Under the pieces are notes generated by a model that worked only from the letters and a program-made list of their open reading frames with translations, made no database searches and had not been told where the DNA came from. Both the position numbers and the translations under genes were made by a program. Source: Cephalotus follicularis (taxonomy: Eukaryota > Streptophyta > Magnoliopsida > Oxalidales > Cephalotaceae). From it: a stretch of DNA of 64,000 nucleotides. Below, one piece after another: positions 12,600 through 25,900 of the stretch (position 1 is the stretch's first letter; every line of letters starts with the position of its first letter). The DNA lies in assembly GCA_001972305.1 (NCBI GenBank), contig BDDD01000435.1, positions 656,365-720,364 on the forward strand. The letters run 5' to 3'.

Positions 12600-13953
12600 T
12601 TAAAGCATGGCGCCACGTGACCTCAGGAGAAGACGTCAGATGTCTTCCTAAGGCCTGGACACGTGACCAGGCGTTATAAGTTCAAACCATTAGTGCTCCA
12701 CTATCCCCGGTAGGGATGACAATTTTCTGGGACTATTAGGGTATCCGACCCGTCCCGACCCTAATAGGACCCGTTTATAAAACCCTAATAGGATTTGGGA
12801 TGGGTTTGGGATTTAAAAAAAATACCCGTTAGGGTTTGGGATGGGATTGGGATTTGACCCTAGGATACCCGCTACCCGAACCCGTTTATTTGTTATAATC
12901 ATTCTCTAATATTTTTTTCTAACTTCTGTAGGTGAAGTGCAAAAAGAAAGTTACATGAGTTGTGTAATTGGAAATTGTTGTTTATTGTATTGGACTTGTT
13001 TATGGTATTAGTGTTAAATTTGATCTTTTGTAGTTGATGTATATTGGTCACTTGGTATACTTGAATTGTTTAGAGTATTAGTATATTGAACTATGATTTG
13101 ATTTTTGTTGTTGATTAGCATTGTGATGTTGAATAGGATGTTAAATTTGTTGATGATTGAGTGAGATACTAAATTTGATGTTAATGAATAGTGTAATGTT
13201 GAATTATTATTAGGTTTATAGTGATAGATGATATTAGAGACTTATTTATTTTTTTTTCTTTTTTTTTCTCTCCAATCAACTCTTTTTAAATTTCGGGTTT
13301 CGGGTCGGGGTCGGGTCGGGTTTCGGGTATCCTGTCCGATTAAATGATAATCGGGTGGGACGAGTAATTAACGGGTATAGCGGGTTTGGGACGGGACGGG
13401 TTTGGAAAATCATTATAAAATTTAAATGGGTTTGGGACGGGTTTCGGGTTTGGGATACATAAACGGGTTCGGGAATGGGATGAGCAATTCTGCCGGGTAC
13501 CCGACCCGTTGCCACTCCTAATCCCCGGGCGTTGCCAGCCCACAACAGAGGGCACATACGTACACGGCACCACGTCCTAAAGGGAAAGAGCACCAAATCC
13601 GGCGGAGATCAGGGGAAATGCCCGGGATCCTCGGGTTCCTTAGGGGCAACCGTCAACTCCGAATTCCACGCTCTACAGTTACATCCAAGGCCTATAAATA
13701 CTAAAACCAACGACTTTATATAGGTCAGCCATTTTTACTCTCAAAAGAACCTTATTTTCTCTGTACAAGTGCCTAACTTGAGCGTCGGAGTGTCCCCAAG
13801 AGAACAACTTCCTGGACCTTCAACGAATTTGTTTATCTTGTGTTGGGATTATCAACCAACCAATCTTCTTCTCGGACATATTCTAGGGTTTCCATTAACA
13901 AATCAAAGTCTTCCACGTAGGGTACTATTGAAGGAAGGTTTTCTGCATCAACA
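12600..13953 (+). repeat. 5' LTR of the Tat gypsy element
   Basis: The LTR ends GCATCAACA at 13953, two bases before the PBS. TATAAATA at 13693-13700 is the likely promoter. CTTGAGCGTCGGAGTG near 13779 matches the GACTTAATCGTCGGAG motif of the solo LTR at 9590. The hAT element 12711-13520 and one TSD copy are foreign, so the LTR proper is about 530 bp or a little more. Its start was not resolved. Confidence 0.65.
12711..13520. mobile_element. Non-autonomous hAT element, 810 bp, 8-bp TSD
   Basis: Ends TAGGGATGACAAT and (complement of the right end) TAGGAGTGGCAAC. The 8-bp duplication ATCCCCGG stands at 12703-12710 and 13521-13528, as expected for hAT. Subterminal regions are packed with GGGTTYGGG/ACCCGACCCG words in opposite orientations, giving long imperfect foldback arms. 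The centre (12890-13260) is AT-rich and non-coding. It lies inside the gypsy 5' LTR, so it is younger than that insertion. Confidence 0.85.
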
Positions 13954-13955
13954 GT

Positions 13956-13973
13956 TGGCACCGTCTGTGGGAA
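13956..13973 (+). other. Primer-binding site of the Tat gypsy element
   Basis: TGGCACCGTCTGTGGGAA begins two bases after the LTR end. The second gypsy copy has the near-identical TGGCGCCGTCTGTGG at 60002. I do not assign the tRNA with certainty. Confidence 0.7.
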
Positions 13974-14412
13974 ACGCAGTAAAAAGCCATCAAGAATCAT
14001 GCCTCCAAGAAAGAACATCAACAACTCCGAACCTACCGGCAGCCGACAACAAGAGATTCCACCCACCGAGACTGGTCAGGTGGCGGTTCCTGAGCAGGCT
14101 CCCGTCACTGGGGAGCAATTTAATCAGTTGATCCAAGGGGTGGAACGCCTCACTAACTTGTTGGTTACCAGCTTAGCCAACCAAAACCAGGCCGGACCTG
14201 TTCAGCCAGTGGTCCGAGGATAAAGCGGTCTTGCCAGGCAAGTGGTAGAGATGGGACACCCCAGAGGTGCCAGGCGAAACCCGCTGAGGGGAAATTGGCT
14301 CCCCCCGAGGCAATCAGGGGATAATATTCCTCTAGAGAGGAGACCTGAGATCAATGCATATTAGAGGGCAGAGTCCTCCACTGCCCGGGATCAGCCCAAC
14401 GATCCCAGAAGA

Positions 14413-15681
14413 GTGCATCCTGAGCACCAGGCCATGGAGGTGGATCCCCAAGGGGAAGCCAGGGGTGCAGAGGATGCACGAGCGCGATCCAATGCCCCAC
14501 GCAGAGCAGGAATAGTCCAGGGGAGTAGGGTAGACCGCACGACCACACTGGCCGGGGAGTCACGAGACTCTGGCAGGGTCAGGAACATTGAGGATGTGGA
14601 GCAAGCAGTGAATAAAAAGCTTGCTGAGATGGAGAGAAGGTTCCGAGGAGCGGAACAACGGAGGGGACGTCTGTCCAAGGTACGCAACATTAGCGACCAC
14701 CCCTTCACATCCGAGAACATGGCGGAGCGTATTCCCAACGGATTCCGGCTCCCAAGTCTCAACAAATATGATGGGTCCACGGATCCCATTCAACATGTGC
14801 GCGCTTACATTCAAACCATGTTGGTGCACCAAGTCTCGGAAGCCACACTTTGCCGAGGATTCCTGGCAACATTGACTGGTGTAGCCCAGTCATGGTATTT
14901 CACCCTGGCTAAGGGTTCGGTGGAGAATTTCGATCAGTTTACGGAACTGTTCGTAACCAAGTTCTTCAACAGCACTACGCAGAGGAAGAACTCTACCCAT
15001 TTGATCAATGTGGTACAGGGAAGAGATGAGTCACAAAGAGATTACCTTACTAGATTTAACAGGGAGTCTCTCACAGTGAAAAACTTGGAGCCATCGTTCG
15101 CCATGACAGCATTGAATAATGGGTTGAGGAACAACTCGTCCTTCACTTTCTCCCTTTTGAAGAAACCCGCGGTGGATATCGCAGACTTGCTGAGGAGAAC
15201 GGAAAAGTATGTCAACGTAGAGGAAGAGATAGCGGCTAGGAAATAAAAAACAACCTGGTTGGGCCATCAGGAGGAGAAAGGGGAGCATTCACGAAACGCT
15301 CCCAGGAAGAAAGAGAAGAGGAAGGAGAGGTCAGAACTGTCCAAGGAAGACCTCAGGCACAAACTCTCTAGGACAGTGGACTCACCCAGGGGAGGGGCAC
15401 CTATCCCATCCTACAACAACTTCGACCCATTCTAGGACACACGCATCAGAATACTTGCTGTGGAGAAGAATAAGGTCCTCATCCAATGGCCTAAAAAGAT
15501 GAGGTCCTTAGCAGAGAAGAAGGACATAGAAAAATACTGCCGGTACCATCGTGACCATGGGCATGATACCGAGCAGTGCAGGCAATTGAAGAATCAGATT
15601 GAGGACCTGATTCGAAAAGGGCATTTACGCAAGTATGTAGACAGGGATGCTCCTCAGACAAGAAGGGAGCGAAGAGAGTAG
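14413..15681 (+). pseudogene. gag region of the Tat gypsy element
   Basis: Contains a retrotransposon gag domain (around SWYFTLAKGSVENFDQFTEL and FNRESLTVKNLEPSF) and, near its end, a CRYHRDHGHDTEQC motif that resembles a short zinc-binding knuckle. The same two blocks occur in the second copy at 60045-61868. Gag would form the virus-like particle. The region is part of a broken copy. Confidence 0.8.
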
Positions 15682-15810
15682 GCTCCTCGGCAACAGGAGG
15701 AGCAACAGCAGCAGCAGCCCAGAAGTGTTATTCACACCATTTCTGGGGGGGTCGCGTCTGGTGGCGACCAAAAGAATGCCAGAAAAGCCTATGGGAGGCA
15801 ATCCCTTGCT

Positions 15811-18800
15811 GTGCAACAAATTCATCACAACAAAAGGCTGAGAACAGGTGGAGATGAGGAGGTGATATCCTTCTCAGAGGCGGACTATGAGGGAGTACGT
15901 CTCCCTCATGATGATCCAGTGGTGGTAACTCTTCAAGTGGCACTTTTCACCATGAAGAGGATTCTCATTGATAGCGGGAGCTCGACCGATATCCTGTACA
16001 AACACGCATTTGATCAGCTGAGGATACCGACCGATCAGCCAAAGCCCGTGAAGACCCCACTGGTTGGCTTTGCAGGGGAGATGGTCCATCCTCTGGGATC
16101 CATCGACCTATCTGTGGTTACAGGCACTGCCCCACGCCAGACCTAGGTGGTGATGACGTTCCTGGTAGTGGACACACCAAGCCCTTACAATGTCATAATA
16201 GGGTGACCATGTCTGAACTTAATGGAGGCGATAATGTCCATGAGACACTTATTGATGAAGTTCCCTACGAGGTTTGGCGTGGGGGAAGCCAGAGGAGATC
16301 AACAGGCGGTAAGGCAGTGCTACAAGACTGCCATTATGGATAAAGGGAAGGAAAAGGTACTTCCTATTGCAAACGTGGAGCTCAGAGGAGACGTGGAACC
16401 TGAGCATCCACAGCCTGTTGAGGACGTGATCCAAGTGCCCTTAGAAGAGGGCAATACTGAAAGAGTCTTCCAGGTTGGCTCACAGCTTGGAGAGGTGGAG
16501 AAGGGGGAATTAATAACATTCCTCCAAAATAATAGAGATGTGTTTGCCTGGTCGGCATAGGAGGTCCCTGGAATCAACCAAAATGTAATGGTTCACAAAC
16601 TAAGCGTGGATCCAATGAGGCCTCCGGCCAGGCAAAAGAAGAGGAACTTTGCTCCGGCGAGGTAGCAGGCAATAGCCGAAAAGGTGAGAAAGCTATTGCA
16701 GACAGGGTTCATAAGAGAAGTGCATTACTCAGACTGGCTGGCGAACCCAGTACTGGTCAAAAAAGCAAATGGCAAGTGGAGGATGTGCATTGATTTCACA
16801 GACTTCAATAAAGCTTGTCCCAAGGATCACTTCCCTCTCCCAAAGATAGATCAGTTGGTGGATGCGACCTCGGGCTACAGAATGTTAAGCTTCTTGGATG
16901 CCTACTTGGGATACAACCAAATCCCTATGTACGGGCCTGACGAGAACAAGACAGCTTTCATCACGGACCGGGGGATGTATTGTTATAATGTCATGCCCTT
17001 TGGACTGAAGAATGCAGGGGCCACTTACCAATGATTGGTCAACAAAATCTTTGAGTCTCCGATTGGGAGAAACATGGAGGTCTACATAGACGACATGCTT
17101 GTCAAGACCCCAGCCAGGAGCCCCCACATCAAAGACTTGGAGGAAACTTTTGAGGTACTGAGAAGATACAAAATGAAACTCAATCCAACCAAGTGCACTT
17201 TTGGGGTCACCTCTGGTAAGTTCCTCGGGTTCATGGTCTCAAGCAGAGGAATAGAGGCCAACCCAGATAAGATCTCAGCAGTTCAGAGTATGAGGCCTCC
17301 CCAGACCATCAGGGATGTTCAAAAGCTGAATGGAAAGATAGCCGCTCTGAGCAGGTTTGTTTCAAAATCAGCAGAGAAGTGCCTCCCATTCTTTAAGGTG
17401 CTCAGGGATCCCAAGGGATTTTCCTTGCCATACGAGTGTCAAGCAGCTTTCGACAAGTTAAAGGAATACCTGGCTTTCCCTCATATGATTTCAAAACCTA
17501 AGGACGGGGAAGACTTGTATTTGTACCTTGCGGCCACCTTGGGTGCAGTGAGTGCAGTGCTAGTCAGGGAGGAGGAGAAAGTTCAAAGGCCGGTGTACTA
17601 TGTAAGCAAGGCCTTGAATGATGCTGAGGGGAGGTACCCAGAGGTAGAGAGGTTCGCCTATGCTCTGATCATAGCGGCCAGAAAATTGAGGTCATATTTT
17701 CAAGCTCATACAATCAAGGTTCTGACTGAGAAACCACTCAAACAAGTTCTTGCGAAGCCTGACACCTCAGGTAGATTAATCAAGTGGTCAGTCGAACTAG
17801 GCGAGTATGATGTGAAGTTCGAAGCCAGACCAGCCATCAATTCATAGGTCTTGGCCGACTTTATTGGAGATAATACACCTATGTAGTGTATGGAGGAGGA
17901 CACCTCCGAAAGTGAGAGGAGGTTGTGGAGGTTGTCCGTGGATGGCTCCTTCTGCATCACTGACAGTGGAGCATGGCTGGTTTTAACAAGTCCAGATGGA
18001 TGGACGTTGGAGTATGCTCTGAGGTTTGGGTTTAAATCTACTAACAACGAAGCTGAGTGGGAAGCTCTGATAGCTGTGCTGACAATTGCAAAACATTTGG
18101 AGGTACAAAAGATAGAAGCCTCCAGTGATTCTCAGCTAGTGGTTGGTCTAGAAAGTGGAGAGTATGAAGCCCGAGAAGACTCAATGGCCAAGTACTTATC
18201 CCATTTCCAGATCTTGAAGCCAGCCTTCGAAGTTCTAAGAATTTTGCAAGTATTCAGAGCAGAAAACACCCGAGCAGACAAGTTATCAAAACTAGCCACG
18301 GCAGAGGAGCTAGAGAAGAATCAAACCGTACTAGTAGAGGTGATGGACATAGATATACCACAGGAGACAAATTGGATGACTCCCTTTATCAATTGGTTGA
18401 GGAACGAGATTTTGCCTGAGGACTCCGCGGAGGCAAGGAAACTTGTGTACAGAGCAAACAGGTATCAACTCCGAGATGGGATCCTCTACAAAATGTCTTT
18501 CTCTTTTCCTTGGCTGAGATGCTTGACTCCCTTAGAGGCCGATTATGCTCTAAGAGAAGTCCATGAAGGAGTTTGTGGCAACCACACGGGGGTAGGACAT
18601 TGTCCCACAAGCTATTAAGGCAGGGTTACTACTGGCCGACCTTGCATCAAGATTCTATAGACTTGGTAAGAAAATGTGACAAGTGCCAGAGGAAAGCAAA
18701 TATAAGCAGAAGACTTTCTCAACCTCTGACGTCTATCACGCCCCCTGGCCCTTCGTACAATGGGGAATGAACTTCATCGGACCATTACCAGTGGCAGCTG

Positions 18801-19605
18801 GGCAGAGGAAGTTTCTCATTGTAGCAGTGGACTACTTCACTAAGTTGGTGGAAGCTAAACCTCTGGCCACAATCACAGAAGCAAACACGGAGAGTTTTGT
18901 ATGGAAATCCATTATCTGTAGGTTCGGAGTCCCGAGGACAATAGTCTCGGATAATGGTAAACAGTTTGATTGTCAGGCATTCCGTGACTTTTGCAAATAG
19001 TGGAGAATAGAGCATAGACTTGCCTCAGTTGCCTACCCCCAGAGCAACGATCAAGCTGAGGTGATCAACATAGAAATCATCTCGGGTTTAAAGAAGCGCC
19101 TTGAAGACAGAAAAGGAAGGTGGACAGAGTAGCTACCAAGTGTATTATGGGCATATGAACCACTCCTCGGACCACGACTGGTGAGTCCTCATACAGTCTT
19201 TGTTTTGGTGCTGAAGCTATGATACAGGTAAAGATTGGTGTACAATCGCCAAGGGATGTGCACTTCACTGAAGAGAACAATGAAGAAGGACTTAGATGCC
19301 TCATTGATTTAGTAGAAGAGCTCAAGGATAAGGCCTCCATCAGAGTTGTAGCTTACCAACAGAGGGTGAGCCATTATTATAACAAGAGGGTAAGCCCCAT
19401 ACCACTAAGGCAAGGAGATCTTGTCCTACGCAACTCAGCTATTACGGATCCAACTGGTACTAGAGGAAAACTAGCCATCACCTGGGAAGGACCATACAAG
19501 ATCAAGAGAGTGCTCCGCACAGGAACATTCAAACTTGAAACTTTGGGGGGAAGGGAGATTGCCAGAGCTTGGAATGCCGAGCATCTGAGGAAATACTATC
19601 AATAA
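15811..19605 (+). pseudogene. pol region (PR, RT, RNH, aRNH, INT) of the Tat gypsy element
   Basis: Protease: ILIDSGSSTDIL near 15960. Reverse transcriptase: MCIDFTDFNKACPKD near 16785 and YIDDMLV near 17083. First RNase H: about 17500-17800 (YYVSKALNDAEGRYPEVER). Second, archaeal-type RNase H: about 17930-18330 (LSVDGS, NNEAEWEALIA). Integrase: zinc-binding HH..CDKCQ near 18570-18710 and DDE core near 18770-18990 (SDNGKQF). It ends with the C-terminal GPYKIKRV and HLRKYYQ block. Broken in several places. Confidence 0.85.
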
Positions 19606-20705
19606 AATTTGTAAGTTGTAAAAATTCAAGGTAATGTAATTGAATTTTTTTCTCGAAAAATTCTTGCTCAAGATCATAGTTCCAAGTTTGCAAGGGATCA
19701 AAGGTCCAATGTTCATGTCCTCAAACCTCTGAACAGCTACTGATCAACTCCCTCAATTATGAAACTTTACTCTAAGCACGTCAGACCACGCTCCTAAGGG
19801 GGCATACAGAGCACACCTCAATTCTGGTTCGAAGCTTTCTAAGTTTCACAAACACAAGCCGAGGTCTCGAAGAGACTAAGGTGACAGATGCTCAAGAGCG
19901 CACTCAACCAAGACTCCTCCCAAAGAGCCCAAAAGTCTCCTTCCGAGGAGCACAAAGGACTCCTTCCGAGGAGACAAAAAGATTCCTTCTGAGGAACCCA
20001 AAGGATTCCTTCCGAGGAACCCCTAGAGACTCCCCCCGAGAAGCATCCAAAGCCATACATGTAAAAGACTTCCAAGGAAGAAATAAGACTCCCCAGGGAG
20101 CGAACACTAGTCGGCAACACCATGGGAATTTGACTGACCAGACCTAAAATCATGTCTTAAAAGGCGAATCCATGGGAACTTGCAACGATCAAGTTCGTTG
20201 TACTGAGCACTTTGAAACAAGTGTCCCTACGAGGACTACAAGCTCAGACGACCTGGTCCATAACAGATGGACCAGACGAGATCCTGCCCGGCAAACCCAT
20301 AGGAACTTGTCCGAGCAAACCAAAAACTTAGTCTACAAACACAACAGAACTCGTAAAGACTAAGTCTCATTACCTAAGCGCTTTTGAAAAAAAGTGTTCT
20401 ACGTGGATTATAAAGCTTAGGTAATCACTTATATGAGAAGTCTATAAGTTAGACAAAATTAAATTTCCTAAGGAAACTGCACGTGCCCGGGAAGAGCTCG
20501 AGCCTACCATACAATGCTTTGATAGGAAAGCAAGCCTGGGGAGGAAAAGCTTAGTCCTTTGTCTATACTTGATCATATTTCAAAGCAAAAAATAAAAAAT
20601 GAAGCATGCAAATGAGACCAGAGTTGCAAAAATACTTCTTTTCATTGATTACTAGAAGGGTTACATTGCAAAGGAAAGAAAAAACTACAAGGCAAAAGAA
20701 AATCT
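19606..20705 (+). repeat. Post-pol spacer with about 25-bp CTCC..GGAG monomers
   Basis: The stretch between integrase and the antisense frame. From about 19920 to 20045 a 24-26-bp unit of the form ACTCCTTCCGAGGAG repeats about five times. It is followed by phrases shared with the second copy near 63230-63480 (GCAACGATCAA, CTTGTCCGAGCA). Confidence 0.6.
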
Positions 20706-21250
20706 ACCCTAGTTCTTGTCCCCGGAAGGGATGTCTTGTATGACCGGAGCAGGAGGCGGAGGATCCACGGGTGTTGGATCAGTTGGTAGAGGCGGAGGAT
20801 CTTCAGACATTCGCTCAAGGGAAGGATCTTCAGCAAGGACAAGGGAGACAGGCTCCACGTCCAAAGGCTCGGGGTTATCTTCCTCAGTAGGGGTAGTGAA
20901 GGCAACTATGTCTCGGCCGTTGGATGACCACCTCGGATCCAGGGTTTGATCTTGCTCCTCCTCATAGGCTTGAAAAGCCCTCTCCTCAGCTTTATCAACC
21001 CCGTCAGGAATGAAGTCATACTCGGTCACCGAAGGCCCGCAGATGATTGACTCCAATGGGAGCTCATGATGATATTCGATCATGTTTCAGCAGGAATAAA
21101 ATCCCCGATGAAAAAGGACTGAGAACTTCTTGAGAACCTTTTTGTTGAACTCCTCGGAGACCTTGAAGTTGTCCACAGCCCTGGTCATAGCATCCTGGAA
21201 CTCCACTGAAGCTCTGAAGTTCTTCACGGCCATGTCCTGAGCTTCTCAAA
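20706..21250 (-). pseudogene. Antisense reading frame behind pol (Tat-type aORF)
   Basis: A - strand frame runs opposite to gag-pol. Its product is acidic and proline-rich toward the C-terminus (PPPLPTDPTPVDPPPPAP) and has no enzyme motif. Antisense ORFs between integrase and the 3' LTR are known in some Tat-lineage and Grande-like elements; their function is unsettled. A related C-terminal end is at 63830-64000 in the second copy, which supports a genuine family feature. Confidence 0.55.
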
Positions 21251-21294
21251 ATTCAGTGGAAGCCTTGAAATCAAGAATGACCCTCTTATAACAG

Positions 21295-22990
21295 ATTTAG
21301 GCTTCGTGGTATCTACGGTAGTATTTAGCCCTTTACTAAAAAAGGAGGCAAGTTTCATATCGTCAGTTGAGTATGATCATGCTCTTAAACATATTAAGAA
21401 GGTAGTCAAAAACATCCCCACGATGAGGCCTCCCAGGCTCCCTCTTTGCCTATACTTGGCATCTACGGACACTGCTATAGGAGCTCTCTTAGCCCAGGTT
21501 GATCCTAACGGGAAGGAATGTCCTATATATTGTGTCAATAAACTGATCAAAGATGTGAAAACATGGTATCCTAAGGCAAAGAAATCTTGTATTACACTTG
21601 TCTACGTCCTACAGGGACTACGACATTACTTCTTGGCTCATTAAATCCGCCTTATGACTTGAACATATCATATTTTTTCTTTTCTCTCTAAGCCTATATA
21701 TACTTTCAGGGCGTTTGTCCCGCTGGTTACTACAACTATCGAAATTTGATATATATTACTCCAAAGGCAATTAAAATTCATGAGGGTAGCGACAAGCGAG
21801 AGTTGTACTTAGAAGTGCCAGGCGAGGTATTGGAAACCTCTTGCTTGACTAGTTGCTCTGAAGATCCCCGGACCATGTACTTTGACAATAACTCCATTGT
21901 TACAGCCCGTGGAGCAGGATTACTACTACTCATGCCAGATTAGTGTGCTACTGCCATGTCTTTCAAACTTGACTTCCCATACACCAACAATACTGCGAAA
22001 TATGAAGCCTTTTTATAACAGGTTTCACTATCGCACTTGGATAAAGACTTTAACGATCATAGTGGACTCCAATTTGATGATTAGTCATCAGTCCCGTGGA
22101 AGACTTTGCAGTATAGGAACCCACTCTCGTACCCTACAAGGCCTTAGCTCAAAAATTTATTGCCAAGTTTAATTCGATAGTACTTTAACATACACTCCGG
22201 GCTGATATGAATAACCGTTTTGCAGATGCCCTCGCCAATCTAGTTTCGTGACTCTCTTTTGAAAGTCGAACTACAAGTATGATAGTCATTAGAAAGGAAG
22301 TCCCAGTAGTAGTGTTTCCCGCATTACAATAGGAGGACCCTTTTTGACGCAGGCAAATTGGTGTATTCTTATTAAGCAAGCATTATTGGACCTATATAGC
22401 ATGTGGAACTCATATTTTTCAAGATTATATATTGCTCTAAAGTAATCTGTAAGTACTGCCGTATGTCAGAAGGCGCCTTATCTCGTTGTTTGTGCACTGC
22501 AGAATCAAAAAAGCTCTTCCACGAAGTTCATAATCTAGTATGTGGCTCAGACAACATTGTTCGTTTGTATAGACAACTCCAAACGCAAGGGTACAACTGG
22601 CCAAAAATGAAGCAACAGCCTGGGACAGTGCATGCAGCTTGTTCTCTTTGTACCACAACAACATTTATGGAGGAAATTCACGTTATTAAAAACTTATAAG
22701 ACTGGTGCGTTCCCTTCCTTGAATACATTATTTGCGAAACCCTACCTTCGATCTCTTCAAAAGCACATAAGATCAAAAGATTCTTCAAAAGGTACTTTGT
22801 TGAAGGGAATTTATTATTTAAGACGGGGAACTGCGGTAACCCCCGTTGGTAGAAGGGTAGAATGTATTGAAAGAGATTCATTCCAGAGGATGTGGGGAAC
22901 ATCAAAGGAAGAATAAGACATACCACCAATTGATAAGTCTTGGATACTATTGGTCTTCCATGACAGAAGCTATAGTAGTACAAGTGCAGA
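21295..22990 (+). mobile_element. Second, heavily decayed gypsy fragment
   Basis: Shows gypsy RNase H remnants (LYLASTDTAIGALLAQ near 21450), a second archaeal-like RNase H remnant (YFDNNSIVT near 21880) and an integrase zinc-binding piece (VCGSDNIVRLYR near 22540, CSLC near 22640). The dual RNase H again points to Tat/Ogre. The sequence is clearly different from the element at 12600-21290 and much older looking, with many breaks. No LTRs were recognised. Confidence 0.65.
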
Positions 22991-22999
22991 ACTGCCACA

Positions 23000-25900
23000 C
23001 CTATCAAGTATTGGATACTTAGGTATCTAACTAATATGTTTTAATATAAGCCCAATAAGTGAAGACTTAAGAGTTGGGTCTATGTGGACTAGATCTCATA
23101 ATAAGGTAAAACCCTAGTATAAATATAAGTGTGCTAGCTGGAGGCAACACTACAGAGTATTCCAAACTTGATATGAATAGTATATCGCTTTAAGCCATAC
23201 ACACTTATGTCTCAATACCAAAAACCTAACAATCTTATAGCAATATTTTACTTTCTTATCTGAATTTGAGAGGTTATCGGTGATAGGTGGAAGTCTGATT
23301 TTGCGTGCAATTTGGTCGTTTCACCACAAGGACAGTTTGGTAATTATTCACGTTAGGGACAAAACGTTAAAAAAAAGTAACTTTTTGTTCCTGCCACCGT
23401 TTGAGGCAAACGAGGTATGGATCTGGTGCGTCTTGACGAGAGGAATCTGCTGGTGTTGTTGGATTTCCAATCTGGTGCCAGAATCCCCCGGAACGGCGTC
23501 CTAAAGCGTCGGTGTTCCGAAAGCTTGCAGACCTATTCCGGCAGCCAGAGTTGATGTTAGAGGTTCGGACCGATCGCGTTCGATTCGTCTATTCACAGTG
23601 GTTCTTTTGCTGGTGGTGCGGCGTCGAACCGTTTTTGGACGGAAGAGATTCATTTGATTCATTTTTCTGGCCATTGGTGACGTCGGTTTAGGCAGAGGAG
23701 TGACGCGGTCGACTCCTGGAGGTCCGCTGGTCCATTTGCGAGGTCGGTGTAGTCTGTTATAGTCGAAATCATCATCTTCCTCCAACGGCCGTACCTGCTG
23801 CGTCACTGAAGCTTGGCACGTGGCTTCCACGCCCACGAAGCTTGGCCTGGTTTCCGGCGCGTGTGGCACACCCGCGTACAGTGAGAATGAGGTTGTTTTT
23901 GTTGTTTTTTAGACTTTGAGGCTCCTTGGTTGCTGTTTCTGCTGAAAATTCAGTTGTACTCATTTTAATTATTATTTAATTTATTTATTTACTGAAATGG
24001 ATAAATATATTCCTCTTGATATGGTTAAATTACAATCGTTTTGTGGGTCAGAGTACAACGCTTGGAGGCTTAAGACTCAATTCGGGTTGAAATCCCATAT
24101 GATATTCTATACTGTTTTGAGTAATTTTTCTGACTCTACTGAAGATGTTTCTGAATCTCAATGGTTAAATGATGAGGACTACTGTAGAGACTACTTGTTG
24201 AATTGTTTATAAGACCGTCTTGCAGAAACCTATAGTAAGTTTAAGACTGCTAAGGAAATCTGGGACAACTTAGACGCTCAATTCTAAAAAGAGGATGAGC
24301 TATCTAAATCTCACTTGGTGGATAAGTTCTTAGATTTCAAGTTCCATGAGGACATGGAAATCACTCCTCAAGTTATTGATCTCGAGAACTTGAGGTTTAA
24401 GATGAACAACGAGAACATTGGTGTGAGGCTACCTAAGAAGCCTAATGTTGACACACCACAGAAGGAAGCTCACTTGCTAGTGGGCAAGCCTGAGCCTCGC
24501 AACTTTATAGCAATGATGACGGATGGCAGGGCCAGCACTTCTTCAGAGTGGTGGTTTGACACTGGAGCTACATGTTATGCAACAAATAACAAGAGTCTAT
24601 TGACAAAGGTCAATGCTACAAAAAAGACTGTTACAGTGGCTAGTGGGGCTGAGGCACTCGTGACTCTTACAGGTACTGCAAACCTGGTCTTTTCTTCAGG
24701 TAACATACTTACTTTAAAAGATGTTAAATTTGTTCCTCTGCTTAATAAGAATTTAATTTCTATTAGTCTTTTAGACAAAGATGGCACACACTTCTTTTAT
24801 GAACAGAATCTGTTAATTCTGCTTATTTTGGATGTGCATTTCTGATTGATGGTATGTATAGGTTGATTTTAGCTAATGAGACTATTTGCCATGTGAATTC
24901 AACATTAATTGATCCTAAGTTATTACACAATAGACTTGAACATGTGAATTACAGATTAATGCTTCAATTGACTAAAACTCATAATATACCATTAAATACT
25001 TCCATTCGATTTAACAGATGTGAAGTGTGTACTCAGACTAAGATCACTAGAAAACCTTTTCAGTCAGTTTCTAGAAGTACACAACTTCTTGAATTGATAC
25101 ATTCTGACTTATGTGATTTCAAAAGTTTCACAACCTGTGAAGGTCGGAAGTATCTAATTACTTTCATAGACGATTTTTCAAGATATTGTCATGTTTATCT
25201 GTTGAAATTGAAGGACGAAACTTTTGAGAAGTTTAAAATTTTCAAAAATCGTGTTGAAAATCAATTACACTTGAAAATTAAAAGGTTTAGAAGTGATAGA
25301 GGAGGAGAATACACAATGACAGAGTTCATGGAATTATGTGCCTCTCAGGGTATAATACTTGAAACTATTGCTCCTTACCCCAATCAAATGGCATAGCTGA
25401 ACGTAAGAACATGACGTTAACATAAATTTTGAACTCTATGTTTTTGACAGCTGGCATGCCTACTTCCTACTGGGGGGAAGCAGTTATAACTACTAATCAC
25501 ATACTGAATAGAATGCCACACTCTAAGTTAAACTTCATTCCTTATGAATTATGGTATAAACATCCTTGTAGATATGATACTCTCAATGTATTACTTATGT
25601 AAGAATACAAGACCCTAGGAGACCTAAGGTGGGACTTCTGTGTACCTAGGTTACGCAGAAGATAGTGCTGCAAACAGGTTTTTGGATCTATCTACCAATG
25701 CAATTATAGAATCTCGAGATGCTATTTTCTTTGAGGACAAGTTCCTAAGAGACCATGGTTTGACTGTACCTGGCTATACATCGAAGGTTACCGAATCTGA
25801 AACTAGTCCTTCTGAAACTAGTTCCATATTGATTCCTGTATCCGTACCTGTGAGAGTATCTACAAGAGATAAAATACCCAAGAGTTTTGGTGAGGACTTC

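Larger units (their letters stand above)
12600..21290 (+). mobile_element. Ty3/gypsy retrotransposon, Tat lineage, broken
   Basis: A fossil element with, in order, a 5' LTR (interrupted by a hAT insertion), PBS, gag, protease, reverse transcriptase, RNase H, a second RNase H, integrase, a long repeat-bearing spacer, and an antisense reading frame. Two RNase H domains plus a long region after pol are hallmarks of the Tat group (Retand/Ogre-like). The coding part carries roughly ten interruptions. No 3' LTR is present: the copy passes into unrelated gypsy debris near 21290. With only one LTR it cannot be dated by LTR comparison. Both boundaries are approximate. Confidence 0.85.

Noticed and set aside
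23501-23963. - strand frames upstream of copia gag
   Set aside because: They lie in the GC-richer leader of the copia element, with no domain; probably chance.
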